DNA of 30,345 bases from JBJXHG01 sp046160865 (GCA_046160865.1 JBJXHG010000027.1:1-30345), one strand, 5' to 3'; counted from the stretch's first letter, positions 8,651-16,866 are shown. Translations and numbers: made by a program. Notes: generated by a model from the letters alone, not told the origin.

Positions 8651-9535
8651 ATGAAGAGACACATCCTCCTCGGTGCGTTCGTCGCACTTTCCGCGCTCAC
8701 TGCCACGTTCATGGCCTCTCCCTCGCATGCGCAAGCCGGCGAAGCCAAGCCGCTCGAGCTACCCTCCGCGAGCCCCGCGGCCAGCCTCAAGCAACGCGTC
8801 GGACTCACCGACGTCGAGCTCGAATACTCGCGGCCGAGCATGAAGGGCCGCAAGATCTTCGGCGGTCTCGTCCCGTACGGCGAGATCTGGCGCACGGGCG
8901 CGAACGCCGCCACGAAGGTCACCTTCTCAGGCGACGTGAAGTTCGGTGGCCAAGCGGTTCCGGCGGGCTCCTACGCCTTGGTGACGCTGCCGACCGCTTC
9001 CGAATGGACGGTCATCCTGAGCAAGGTCGTCGGGCAGTGGGGCTCGTACGCGTACGACCAGAAGAACGACCTCGTGCGCGTGAGCGTCAAGCCGGTCGCG
9101 CTCGCGGATGCCGTCGAGACCATGACCATCAGCGTGCTCGCCGTGCGCGACGACTCGGCCGTGCTCGCGATCGACTGGGACAAGACGCGTATTCCGGTGA
9201 AGATCGAAATCGATCTCGTCGGGAAGCTCGTGCCGCAGATCAAGGCCGCGATGGCAGCCGACGGCAAGAAGCCGTACCTCGCGGCGGCGATGTTCTACTA
9301 CGAGCACAACCTCGACTTGAAGCAAGCTGCCGCGTGGATCGAGGAAGCGCGCAAGGAACAACCGGGCGCCGTGTGGGTCGTCTACCGCAAGGGCTTGATC
9401 CTCGCCAAGCTGGGAGACAAGGAAGGCGCGTTCGCGGCCGCGCAGCAAGCGCTCGAGCTCGCCGAGAAGCAGGGCGGATCGCTCGGGACGGAATACAAGC
9501 GACTCAGCGAAGAGTTGATCGCAAGCCTGGATTGA
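8651..9535 (+). CDS. DUF2911 family secreted protein with TPR-like C-terminus
   Basis: 294 aa with a signal peptide cleaved near SPSHAQA (residue 29). The DUF2911 core occupies about 40-185: YSRPSMKGRKIFGGLVPYGE (59-78), IWRTGANAATKVTFSGDV (79-96) and PAGSYALVTLP, all typical of the family. The C-terminal part (220-290) consists of alpha-helical TPR-like pairs (AAAMFYYEHNLDLKQAAAWI and then GLILAKLGDKEGAFAAAQQA). DUF2911 proteins are common, secreted and functionally uncharacterised in Planctomycetota, Bacteroidota and Acidobacteriota. The start is the first ATG after the palindromic element and no clear Shine-Dalgarno is visible. A strong terminator follows. Confidence 0.92.
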   Translation: MKRHILLGAFVALSALTATFMASPSHAQAGEAKPLELPSASPAASLKQRVGLTDVELEYSRPSMKGRKIFGGLVPYGEIWRTGANAATKVTFSGDVKFGGQAVPAGSYALVTLPTASEWTVILSKVVGQWGSYAYDQKNDLVRVSVKPVALADAVETMTISVLAVRDDSAVLAIDWDKTRIPVKIEIDLVGKLVPQIKAAMAADGKKPYLAAAMFYYEHNLDLKQAAAWIEEARKEQPGAVWVVYRKGLILAKLGDKEGAFAAAQQALELAEKQGGSLGTEYKRLSEELIASLD

Positions 9536-9558
9536 GCGCGCGCACGCGCAAGCTGCGC

Positions 9559-9595
9559 ACGTCGCCGCTCACCGCACGCTGGTGAGCGGCGACGT
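9559..9595. terminator. strong bidirectional terminator hairpin
   Basis: Perfect 15-bp inverted repeat (ACGTCGCCGCTCACC / its complement) with a 7-nt loop, followed by CGTTT on the forward strand. It separates the convergent stops at 9535 and 9599. Confidence 0.85.
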
Positions 9596-9598
9596 CGT

Positions 9599-9961
9599 TT
9601 ACAGCCGCGTGCCGAGCACGATCGCGCGGTAGCCGTGCTCGACGAGGACACCGTCCTTGAACTCGAGGCGCAGCGCCTGGGCGGGGACCAAGATCGCGTA
9701 GCGTTCGGGCAGATAGATCCACAGATCGCCGGCGGAGTCGGTCTCCGCCGGCGATCCCATCAGCTGGATCACCCGGGCCTTGGAGAGCCCCGCCTGCAAA
9801 CGCTTGGCGCGCTCTTCCACTTGGTCCCAGGGGTAGGTCTGGGCGCCGCGCGGGACCATCTCGCCCGTGGTCATGTTCTTGGTGACGCACGCGCTCGTAC
9901 CCACGACCAGCGTGAGAAGCGCGAGCAAGCTCTGTCTGCAGATCGTCTTGAGTCCGTTCAC
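9599..9961 (-). CDS. small lipoprotein with BamE/SmpA-like fold
   Basis: 120 aa. Signal peptide with lipobox ending at Cys25 (LTLVVGTSAC). Residues 45-110 have the BamE/SmpA/OmlA pattern: LQAGLSKARVIQLMGSPAETDSAGDLWIYL, that is a helix with hydrophobic-x2-LMGxP, then beta strands beginning with WIYL and closing with LRLEFKDGVLVEHGY. BamE helps the outer-membrane assembly complex in proteobacteria. Many other small lipoproteins share this fold, so the specific role is open. It is downstream of the ECF sigma gene on the same strand, 108 bp away. Confidence 0.7.
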   Translation of the reverse strand: MNGLKTICRQSLLALLTLVVGTSACVTKNMTTGEMVPRGAQTYPWDQVEERAKRLQAGLSKARVIQLMGSPAETDSAGDLWIYLPERYAILVPAQALRLEFKDGVLVEHGYRAIVLGTRL

Positions 9962-10052
9962 TGTGGATTCCAGGTGTCCGTGTTTCGGCGGCCGTACCTG
10001 TCCGCACGCTACTGCGTGAGACTCGATTCGCCAAGCGCGCAGCGCATGCGCG

Positions 10053-10072
10053 TAGCGCGACAGACCACGCTA
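10053..10072 (+). repeat. short GC-rich repeat motif related to the inverted repeat at 10711-10788
   Basis: TAGCGCGACAGACCACGCTA closely resembles both arms of the longer inverted repeat (arm core GGCAGACCGCGCTA). It overlaps the stop codon of the ECF sigma gene (10070-10072), so related motifs flank both ends of that gene. Confidence 0.5.
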
Positions 10073-10678
10073 CTCGCGCTCCGACTCGATCGCTTCCTTC
10101 AGCCAGCCGCGCGCGAACGCCCAGGCGCGCTTGACGGTCGGCGCCGAGACAGCGAGTGCGGCCGCGGTCTCTTCGACGCTGAGACCGGCGAAGTAGCGCA
10201 GGCGGACGACCGCAACGGCGTCCGGGTCCACGCGCTCCAAGCGTGCGATCGCGTCGTCGAGGATCAGGAAGCCGGCCGACTCGCGTTCCGAATCGAGGTT
10301 CGGCAGCGTGGCGAGATCGATGGCGGCGCGCCGCGCGCCTGGACCGCCGCGCATCGCGGCCGCTTTCGCGCGCGCGTGGTCGACGAGGATGCGCCGCATC
10401 GCCTCCGCTGCCGCGGCATAGAAGTGCGCGCGGTTCTGCCACGGGAGCTCGCGTGGACCGACGAGCTTCAAGTACGCCTCGTGCACGAGCGCGGTCGCTT
10501 GCAGCGTGTGGTCGCGGCGCTCCGCGCGCAGGATGTTCTGCGCCGCGGCGCGCAGCTCGGCGTACACGATCGGCACGAGGTTCTGCACCGCCCGTGCATC
10601 GTCGGCGCGTCGCTGCGACGCTGCGTCAGTAGCCTGCGCCGGCTCGCTCGGCTCGCGCGGGTTGTCGTCGACGCCCAT
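10070..10678 (-). CDS. ECF RNA polymerase sigma factor (type often paired with Ser/Thr kinases)
   Basis: 202 aa from the ATG ending at 10678; upstream codons belong to the repeat region. The sigma-2 region is about residues 30-105 (VPIVYAELRAAAQNILRAER, LQATALVHEAYLKLV, FYAAAAEAMRRILVDHAR), and sigma-4 is about 140-195 (LDDAIARLERVDPDAVAVVRLRYFAGLSVEETAAALAVSAPTVKRAW). The TALVHEAYLKL and MRRILVDHARxK motifs mark the ECF group abundant in Planctomycetota, usually regulated by a kinase-TPR protein rather than by an anti-sigma factor. No kinase lies next to it here; the nearest candidate is the truncated gene at the left edge about 8 kb away. It follows the fatty-acid cluster on the same strand but is separated from it by a long inverted repeat. 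Confidence 0.93.
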   Translation of the reverse strand: MGVDDNPREPSEPAQATDAASQRRADDARAVQNLVPIVYAELRAAAQNILRAERRDHTLQATALVHEAYLKLVGPRELPWQNRAHFYAAAAEAMRRILVDHARAKAAAMRGGPGARRAAIDLATLPNLDSERESAGFLILDDAIARLERVDPDAVAVVRLRYFAGLSVEETAAALAVSAPTVKRAWAFARGWLKEAIESERE

Positions 10679-10710
10679 TCTCGGAATCGTACACGCGGGC
10701 GCCCAGCGCG

Positions 10711-10788
10711 TAGCGCGGTCTGCCGCACGCGGGCGCTCCGCGCGCAAGGCACGCTATGCGCACGCGCTGCGCGCGGCAGACCGCGCTA
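10711..10788. repeat. 78-bp inverted repeat closing the fatty-acid gene cluster
   Basis: TAGCGCGGTCTGCCGC (10711-10726) is the perfect reverse complement of 10773-10788, with 46 bp between. The right arm encodes the last residues of the SDR-DUF2867 protein, whose stop is at 10754-10756. As RNA it would form a 16-bp stem at the end of the cluster and may attenuate read-through into the ECF gene. It may equally be a small mobile palindrome. Confidence 0.7.
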
Positions 10789-12223
10789 TCCCGTGCAGCA
10801 TGCGCCGGAACACGATCGCGTGCAGCGGCAGGAGCGCGTACCAGTACGCGAGCCCGCCGAGCCCGACCGGATCGAACAGCGCCGTCTGACGGATGCGCGC
10901 GCCGCCCGTCTCCGGCTCGACCTCGAACTCGAGCCACGCGCGTCCGGGCACTTTCATTTCGGCCGCGAGTCGCAGCCGCCGTCCGGGCTCGAACTCCTCG
11001 ACGCGCCAGAAATCGAGCGGGTCGCCGACGCGCAACTCACTCGGATCGCGCCGACCGCGCCGCATCCCGACGCCACCGAGCACGAGATCGAGCGCACCGC
11101 GTGCGCGCCAAAGCCAGCCGCAACCGTACCAGCCGGTGCGTCCGCCGATGCGTGCGATCGGCGCGAACGCCTGCGCGGGCGATGCGGCCACCCACACGCT
11201 GCGCGTGTCGACGATGCGCGCTCCAAAGCGCGCGTCCTTCCACTGCACCGGCGCGCGCGCCGACGACACGGCGTCGCACCAGCGTGCGGCGAGCACCGCG
11301 CGCTCCTCGTCGCGCAATGTCGTCGCGATCGCCGCGCGTGCGTTCATTGTGGTGAGTCCGAACTCGGCCGCCGGCGCGGGCCGGCGCACGACCGTTTCGT
11401 GCCGCATGCTCTCGACGAGCTTCTTCCCGACGCGTGCGTAGATCGGCGTGACGAGCCCGAGCCACAAGCTCGACAAGTGCGGCGTCAGCACCGGAACGCG
11501 GATCATCAGTCGCCGCAAGCCGCGTTGGCGCGCGTACTCGCGCATCAAGCCGCCGTACGAGATGCGCTCGGGCCCGCCGATCTCGATCACGCGGCTGTCT
11601 TCGAACCGTGCGTCGATCGCCGCGACGAGGAAGTCGATCAGGTCCGAGATCGCGATCGGCTGCGCGAGCACTTCGACCCAGCGCGGCGTGATCATCACCG
11701 GCAAGCGCTCGACGAGCGCGCGGATGAGCTCGAACGACAAGCTGCCGGCGCCGAGCACGATCGAGGCGCGCAGCTCGACCACCTGCGTGCCCGACTCGAG
11801 CAGGATGCGTCCCACTTCGTGACGGCTCGCGAGGTGCGGCGACAGCGCGGCGTCGTCGTCGCCGAGACCGCCGAGGTAGACGATGCGGCGCACACCGTGC
11901 GCGCGCGCCGCGTGGGCGAAATTGTGCGCGGCGCGCCGGTCCTGCTCGCGGAAGTCTCCGCTCGCTCCCATCGAGTGCACGAGGTACACGGCCGTGTCCA
12001 CGCCCTCGAGCGCAACCGAGAGCGACGCCGGGTCGAGCAAGTCTCCTGCGGCCACGCTCGTGGACGCCGCGACGCGTCCCTGCATGTGTGCGGGGCGGCG
12101 CGCGAGACAGCGCACGGGAACGCCGCGCGACTCGAGCGTGCGCAAGAGATGCGCGCCGACGTAACCCGTCGCGCCCGTGAGTAGCACGAGACGCGAGCTC
12201 GCGCGCGGCAAGCCGCCGCTCAT
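10754..12223 (-). CDS. NAD(P)-binding SDR-type epimerase-like protein with C-terminal DUF2867-like domain
   Basis: 489 aa. The Rossmann motif VLLTGATGYVGAHLLRTL (residues 13-30) shows an extended or atypical SDR of the NmrA/YwnB type, with LVHSMGASGDFREQDRRAAHNFAHAA and a C-terminal helix-strand region to about 330. The remaining 160 residues (VWVAASPAQAFAPIARIGG and then LRLAAEMKVPGRAWLEFEV, ALLPLHAIVFRRMLHGI) match the DUF2867/SRPBCC-like tail that accompanies such SDRs. The ATG overlaps the upstream stop by ATGA, so it belongs to the light-regulator/CFA gene set as the last gene. In proteobacterial versions of this gene set, SDR-DUF2867 proteins are frequent partners with unproven chemistry. 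The last codons lie in an inverted repeat. Confidence 0.88.
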   Translation of the reverse strand: MSGGLPRASSRLVLLTGATGYVGAHLLRTLESRGVPVRCLARRPAHMQGRVAASTSVAAGDLLDPASLSVALEGVDTAVYLVHSMGASGDFREQDRRAAHNFAHAARAHGVRRIVYLGGLGDDDAALSPHLASRHEVGRILLESGTQVVELRASIVLGAGSLSFELIRALVERLPVMITPRWVEVLAQPIAISDLIDFLVAAIDARFEDSRVIEIGGPERISYGGLMREYARQRGLRRLMIRVPVLTPHLSSLWLGLVTPIYARVGKKLVESMRHETVVRRPAPAAEFGLTTMNARAAIATTLRDEERAVLAARWCDAVSSARAPVQWKDARFGARIVDTRSVWVAASPAQAFAPIARIGGRTGWYGCGWLWRARGALDLVLGGVGMRRGRRDPSELRVGDPLDFWRVEEFEPGRRLRLAAEMKVPGRAWLEFEVEPETGGARIRQTALFDPVGLGGLAYWYALLPLHAIVFRRMLHGIARSAARSACA

Positions 12224-13263
12224 CGCCCGCCGCGCACGTCGAAGGCGAGCGCGCGCTCGACCGATGCTTCCCACGGTGTCGCACGCGCCAGCGCTTCGGC
12301 TTCGCGCTTCAAGCTGCCGAGGCTCGCGCGGAGCGCGGTCCGACGCGCCTCGTCGCCGTCGGGAACGCCGCGCAAGTCGAAGCCGAACCAGCGCACGACG
12401 AGCGTCGCGACGGGCGCGCCGTCGTCGTCGTGCACAGCGAGGAACGTGTCGCGTCCGGCGAGCCACAGGAAGTCGCGGCTCGCAGAATGGATGTCGCAGC
12501 GCACGCCGCCGCCCGCGCCGACGCGATTCCAGATCGAGAGATCGCAACTGTAGTCGGAGTAGGGGAACGGGAGATCGCAGCGGAAGTGGATGCGCAGCGC
12601 CGCGAACGGGTGTCCGCTCGTATCGACGCCGCGCACGTGCGAGCCGCGGACCGGGTAGATCGACTCGTACGCTGCGCCGGGGCGGCGCGGATACGCGCGA
12701 TAGTCGTTCTCCGCTCGCTTGATCGCCGCGAGGTCGGCGAACACGAGCACGCAAGCTTGCTGCACGAGTCGCGAGCCCTCGATCTGTGACCAAGGGGGGT
12801 CGCTCGCGTGCTCGAGCGTGAGCGGCGCTGCGAAGTAGATCCCGTCCTGCGCGTCGTCGCGGCTCGGGTCCCAGCTCTTCGAGTCCAACCGCTCGGTCGA
12901 CAAGAGCTCGCGCAGCGCGGGCTCCAGCGCGCGCGCGAGCTCGGGCTGGGTGTTCGTGAGCGTGTTCGTGAGCGCGCGCGCGCCGACGCCCGCGCGCAGG
13001 CATGCGCGCACGACGCCACCGAGAGAGCGCGGACCCTCCGTGGCGGCATCGGCGCGCAGCGCGAGCAACGCGCGCATGTGCACGACCAGGTTCTCGCGCG
13101 GTCCGCTTCCCGTGACGCGTGCGACGGGCAGGTCGTCGGGCAAGAGCCAGCGCGGATCGAAGATCGCGCGCGCGAGCTCATCCGCGGTCGCGGCGCGCGC
13201 CGGCACGAGATCGTGCGGCGCTTGCGCGGCGAGCAGCGCGACGAGCCACGCGGTGAGAGTCAT
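12220..13263 (-). CDS. secreted protein of unknown family in the CFA gene cluster
   Basis: 347 aa from the ATG ending at 13263, giving a signal peptide MTLTAWLVALLAAQAPHDLV-PARA. The open frame extends upstream into the previous stop region with poor composition, so this start is preferred. The mature protein has a helical first third (about 30-130, RALLALRADAATEGPRSLGG) and a beta-rich remainder with conserved-looking aromatic stretches (DLPFPYSDYSCDLSIWNRVG, SRDFLWLAGRDTFLAVHDDDG, LVVRWFGFDLRGVP). No catalytic motif is recognisable. Its position between the hydrolase (20 bp upstream) and the SDR (ATGA overlap) ties it to lipid modification in the envelope, perhaps as a ligand-binding or scaffold protein, but that is inference only. 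Confidence 0.75.
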   Translation of the reverse strand: MTLTAWLVALLAAQAPHDLVPARAATADELARAIFDPRWLLPDDLPVARVTGSGPRENLVVHMRALLALRADAATEGPRSLGGVVRACLRAGVGARALTNTLTNTQPELARALEPALRELLSTERLDSKSWDPSRDDAQDGIYFAAPLTLEHASDPPWSQIEGSRLVQQACVLVFADLAAIKRAENDYRAYPRRPGAAYESIYPVRGSHVRGVDTSGHPFAALRIHFRCDLPFPYSDYSCDLSIWNRVGAGGGVRCDIHSASRDFLWLAGRDTFLAVHDDDGAPVATLVVRWFGFDLRGVPDGDEARRTALRASLGSLKREAEALARATPWEASVERALAFDVRGGR

Positions 13264-13283
13264 GTGCAGGGGTCCACGGAAAG

Positions 13284-14792
13284 CTAAAGCGTGGCTGCGA
13301 CGAAGGCGCGGATCTCGCGCACGACATCGGTCGGACACTCTTCGTGAGGATAATGGCCTGCGTCCGGCACGAGCACGACGCGACCGTTCGGCAGGCGTCG
13401 CGCGAATTCCGCCGCGAAGCGCTCGGGGCGATACGCGATGTCGCGTTCACCCCACAAGAGCAGCACGGGCTGTCGCAGCGTTGCCAGCTCGTCCGCGCGC
13501 GTGCCGTTCTCGTCGCGCGCGAGATCGATCATGCAGTGCCAGTTGTCCGCGTTCTCGCACACGAGGAAGTACTCCTCCAAGCGCTCCGCCGGCACGGGCG
13601 CGCGGAAGTGCGGCTGCACCGCCTCGGTGATGCGCGCGCGCGAATTGAAGAGCCAGCCCCACTTGGCGACCTTCCACTCGCGCATCTTGATCTCTTCCGG
13701 CAACCACTCGTCGTCCAGCCGCGCGACGCCCGACGCGTTCATCAACACGACGCGCGCGACGCGCTCCGGCCGGTCGAGCGCCGCGCGCCACGCGAACTCG
13801 CCGCCGTAGCTCTGGCCGACGATCGTGACGTCGCGTAGATCGAGCGCGTCGAGGAAACCGCTCACCCAATCGGCGCAGGCTTGGAACGAGTAGCGCTCGA
13901 GTTGCGTGCGCGTGGTCGCGTGACCCAGCGCGTCGAGCGCGACGACGTCGAAGTCCTCGGCCAAGCCCGCGAAGCGAGGTCCGCCGTGCACGAGCTCCGT
14001 CCAGGTGAACAGCGAGCTCGGTGTGCCGTGCACGAGCACGACGACCGGCCTGCCGCGCTGGCCGGCGCGGTGGAAGTGGTAGCGCGCACGCACGCGCTCG
14101 CCAGCGAGCGTGACTTCGGCGTCGAGCGTCTGCAGTCCGGCGGCGCGCACGGGCGCGTTCTTCTCGAGCGCGAGCAGGCGGCGCTCGATCTCTTGCTTGT
14201 TCATCGACGTGCATCCCCATGTGACGGGCAGAGCGAGCGCGAGCAAGGTCGCCCATCGGCCCACTGGCAATGCGCGTGGCGCGGGCGCGCGCAGACGGAG
14301 CTCGAGCCACTGGGCCGCATGCAGCGCGACGCACCACGCGACCGCGACGCCAGCGAGCGCGCTCGCACGCGGCGCGCTGATCGATACGGCGCCCAAGCGC
14401 TCGGCGCCGAGGTACGAGAGCGGTGCGCCGATCGCGGCGAAGGGGAGCGAGATCCACCACCGGCCGCGCAGCCACGCGAGCGACGACGAGAGCGTCGCGG
14501 CGAACGCGACCCACAACGCGACGATCCACGCCGGCGCCCACGCTTGCGCGAGCGGCGAGCCCTCGTACTCGATCCAGCCGAGTCCGCGCTGCACGGCGTC
14601 GGCGCTCGAGCAGACGACACCGGTGACGAAGGCCGCGCCGCACGCGCTCGCGCTGTGCTCGCTGCGTCGCGCGACCGCGACGGTGAAGACGAGCGCCGCG
14701 GCGCATCCGAGCCACTCCGATCCGTGTGCCGCACCGGCGACGCACGCGATCCACACGAGCTGGAAGCCGACGAACTCGAGCAGGTTCTTCAT
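13284..14792 (-). CDS. DUF2878 membrane domain fused in frame to an alpha/beta hydrolase
   Basis: A single open frame of 502 aa. Residues 1-165 look like DUF2878 (starts MKNLLEFVGFQLVWIACVAG; about five membrane helices; RRSEH and GWIEYEG between helices). After a linker comes a further hydrophobic segment ending in Cys194 (RWATLLALALPVTWGC), then an alpha/beta hydrolase (about 200-502): oxyanion loop HGTPSSLFTW (255-264), nucleophile elbow GQSYGG with Ser328, acid near GERDIAY, and histidine in DAGHYPHEE. DUF2878 and hydrolase genes are normally separate; no stop separates them here. A GTG at codon 177 would give the hydrolase its own lipoprotein-like leader, so both a fusion and a separately initiated hydrolase are possible. 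The ATG overlaps the CFA synthase stop (ATGA). Confidence 0.85.
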   Translation of the reverse strand: MKNLLEFVGFQLVWIACVAGAAHGSEWLGCAAALVFTVAVARRSEHSASACGAAFVTGVVCSSADAVQRGLGWIEYEGSPLAQAWAPAWIVALWVAFAATLSSSLAWLRGRWWISLPFAAIGAPLSYLGAERLGAVSISAPRASALAGVAVAWCVALHAAQWLELRLRAPAPRALPVGRWATLLALALPVTWGCTSMNKQEIERRLLALEKNAPVRAAGLQTLDAEVTLAGERVRARYHFHRAGQRGRPVVVLVHGTPSSLFTWTELVHGGPRFAGLAEDFDVVALDALGHATTRTQLERYSFQACADWVSGFLDALDLRDVTIVGQSYGGEFAWRAALDRPERVARVVLMNASGVARLDDEWLPEEIKMREWKVAKWGWLFNSRARITEAVQPHFRAPVPAERLEEYFLVCENADNWHCMIDLARDENGTRADELATLRQPVLLLWGERDIAYRPERFAAEFARRLPNGRVVLVPDAGHYPHEECPTDVVREIRAFVAATL

Positions 14793-16096
14793 CGCACGCG
14801 CGCTCCCGCGCCGCTGTAGGGCTCGCGCCGGCACAGCGGTTTCTCGAGGAGCAGTTGCACGTCGCCGAGCGCGCGCTCGGCGAAGCCGCCCTCGCAATAC
14901 GCGAGGTAGTACTCCCACAAGCGCAGGAAGGATTCGTCGTAGCCGAGCGCGCGCGCCTCGGCCCGGCGCGCGAGAAAGCGCGTGCGCCACGCGCGCAGCG
15001 TGCGGGCGTAGTGCGGCCCGATGTCCTCGAGGTGAGCGACGACCATGTCGGTGCGGCGTGCGACACGATCCGTCAGGGCCGCGATCGACGGCATGAAGCT
15101 CCCGGGGAACACGTGCCGTTGGATGAAGTCGACCGAGCGCAGCGCCTGTGCGTAGTGCTGGTCGCGGATCGTGATCGCCTGCAGCAGCATCTGGCCGTGC
15201 GGCAGGAGGAGCGCGCTGCAGCGCTCGAAGTAGGTGTCGAGCCAGCGCTCGCCGACGGCCTCGACCATCTCGATCGAGACGAGCTTGTCGTAGCGTCCGT
15301 CGAGATCGCGGTAGTCCTCGAGCAGCACGCGCACACGCGCCTCGAGCCCTGCCGCGCGCACACGCTCGGTCGCGTACGCGTGCTGCTCGCGCGAAATCGT
15401 CGTGGTCGTGACGCGGCAGCCGCGCGTGCGCGCGGCGTGGACCGCGAAACCGCCCCACCCGGTCCCGATCTCGAGCAAGTGGTCGTTCGGCCGCAGTGCG
15501 AGCTTGTCGCAGATCCGATCGAGCCGCGCGCGCTGCGCTTCCTCGAGGCTCATGTCCTCGCGCTCGTACCAGGCGCACGAGTACATGCGCGTCGGGTCGA
15601 GGAAGAGCGCGTAGAACGAGTTGCCGAGGTCGTAGTGCGCGGCGATGTTCGCGCGCGATCCGTCGCGTGTATTGTCGCGGCGCGCGTGCCACCAGCCGAG
15701 CACGGCCGCGCCGAGGCGCGCCGGCCCGCGCTCCAAACCGTTCAAGACGTCGCGATTGCGCACGAAGATGCGCGCGAGCGCCGGCAAGTCGCTGCACGTC
15801 CAGCGTCCGGCGACGAAGGCTTCTCCGGCGCCGACGCTGCCGGCGCGCGCCACGTCGAGATACAGCCGTGGATCGCGCACGTCGATGCGCACGCTCGGCT
15901 CTTCGGCGCCGCCGGCTCGGCCGAATTCCGTCGTCGCGAGCTCGTCGGCGATCGCGAGTCGTCCCCACGCGATGCACGCGAGCCGGCGGTGCAGCAGGGC
16001 GCGCGCCGCACGCACGGACAGACTCACGGCGCGCGTGCGCGCTAGCGCCTGCGCGCGCGGAGCGCATTCGCCGCGTGACAGCGCTTGCGAGTTCAT
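14789..16096 (-). CDS. cyclopropane-fatty-acyl-phospholipid synthase-like SAM methyltransferase
   Basis: 435 aa, usual for bacterial CFA synthases. The N-terminal ~140 residues form the CFA-type lipid-binding region. HYDLGNSFYALFLDPTRMYSCAWY (154-177) is the family hallmark, and the SAM-binding loop is LLEIGTGWGGFAVHAA (207-222). SIEMVEAVGERWLDTYF (274-290) carries the Glu that by analogy binds bicarbonate, and DFIQRHVFPGSFMPS follows. The enzyme adds a methyl or methylene carbon from SAM across double bonds of membrane phospholipid acyl chains. It is coupled by ATGA overlaps to DUF1365 upstream and to the DUF2878 fusion downstream. Whether the product is a cyclopropane, a methylated or a furan-precursor fatty acid cannot be told from the sequence. 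Confidence 0.93.
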   Translation of the reverse strand: MNSQALSRGECAPRAQALARTRAVSLSVRAARALLHRRLACIAWGRLAIADELATTEFGRAGGAEEPSVRIDVRDPRLYLDVARAGSVGAGEAFVAGRWTCSDLPALARIFVRNRDVLNGLERGPARLGAAVLGWWHARRDNTRDGSRANIAAHYDLGNSFYALFLDPTRMYSCAWYEREDMSLEEAQRARLDRICDKLALRPNDHLLEIGTGWGGFAVHAARTRGCRVTTTTISREQHAYATERVRAAGLEARVRVLLEDYRDLDGRYDKLVSIEMVEAVGERWLDTYFERCSALLLPHGQMLLQAITIRDQHYAQALRSVDFIQRHVFPGSFMPSIAALTDRVARRTDMVVAHLEDIGPHYARTLRAWRTRFLARRAEARALGYDESFLRLWEYYLAYCEGGFAERALGDVQLLLEKPLCRREPYSGAGARVR

Positions 16097-16866
16097 CGCA
16101 GCTCGGCTCCCGTGCGCGCGTGCGCGTGGCGCGGATGGTCGTAGCCCGGCGCGCCCTTCAGCCGCAAGCGCAACGCTTGGTAGTAGATCGCGGCCAGCGT
16201 GCGGAACGGGAGCGTGGGGAACGCGACGAGCAAGCGCGCGAGTCCGGCACCGTCCAACGGCCGTCGCGCGAGCTGCATGTCAGCGGTGAACACGCGGCGC
16301 CCGCTGGCCAAGTTCTCCATGTGAATGTGGAGCGCGTCGTCGCCGTGGCGGAACTCCCACACGTACTCGTGCTCCATCGGCTGGAACGGCGAGACGTGGA
16401 AGCGCTTCGCGAAGCGCGCGCGGACGCGCCCGTCGCTGTGCGTGCGCGCGTCCAGGACGTAGGCGTGGCGCTCGCCCCACGGCGTGTTCGTGATCTCGGC
16501 GAGGATCGCATCGAGTTCGACGCCGCCCTCGCGGTAGCAAAGGTAGAACGAGACCGGATTGAACGCGTAGCCGAGCAGGCTCGGCTGCGTGAGCACGTGG
16601 ATCGGCCCGCGCGGAGTGCGGCCGAGCTCCTCGCTGACGCGCGCGCGAACCGCGTCGGCGAGCGGGACGGACGGATCGCCGAAACAGTCGCGGCGGCGGA
16701 AGCTGACGAGATTCGCGCGCTCGACCGACCACAGCCAGCGGCGCTCGAAGACGTGCGACAGCTCGTCCAGGTCGAGGCACAGGAGCGCGTGCCGGTAGTC
16801 GAACGCGTGCGCGATGCGATCGTAGCGTGCGTGGCGCACGCGGCCGACGTAGATGGCGCTCCTCAT
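16093..16866 (-). CDS. DUF1365 family protein
   Basis: 257 aa. It begins with the typical MRSAIYVGRVRHARYDRIAHAFDYRHALLCLDLDEL pattern and carries the family core LTQPSLLGYAFNPVSFYLCY (about 103-122), EITNTPWGERHAYVL and FHVSPFQPMEHEYVWEF. DUF1365 proteins are found almost only beside flavin amine-oxidase-like proteins and CFA-type methyltransferases; the biochemical role is unproven. Several conserved Tyr, His and Asn residues suggest an enzyme. Both ends overlap neighbours by ATGA (FAD protein upstream, CFA synthase downstream), which implies balanced translation with those partners. Confidence 0.92.
   Translation of the reverse strand: MRSAIYVGRVRHARYDRIAHAFDYRHALLCLDLDELSHVFERRWLWSVERANLVSFRRRDCFGDPSVPLADAVRARVSEELGRTPRGPIHVLTQPSLLGYAFNPVSFYLCYREGGVELDAILAEITNTPWGERHAYVLDARTHSDGRVRARFAKRFHVSPFQPMEHEYVWEFRHGDDALHIHMENLASGRRVFTADMQLARRPLDGAGLARLLVAFPTLPFRTLAAIYYQALRLRLKGAPGYDHPRHAHARTGAELR

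Noticed and set aside
10070..10678. The ECF factor as a LitS-like sigma factor controlled by the CarH-like regulator
   Set aside because: Its motifs belong to the kinase-associated ECF type, and a strong inverted repeat separates it from the cluster. The link is possible but not supported.
9635..12184. Forward ORF of 849 codons across the ECF and SDR genes
   Set aside because: Antisense shadow: the reverse strand holds recognisable sigma-factor and Rossmann motifs in the same bases.
14793..16067. N-terminal extension of the DUF2878-hydrolase frame to 927 codons
   Set aside because: The extra part is Arg-rich and lies in another frame of the CFA synthase gene. The ATG at 14792 with ATGA overlap is the natural start.
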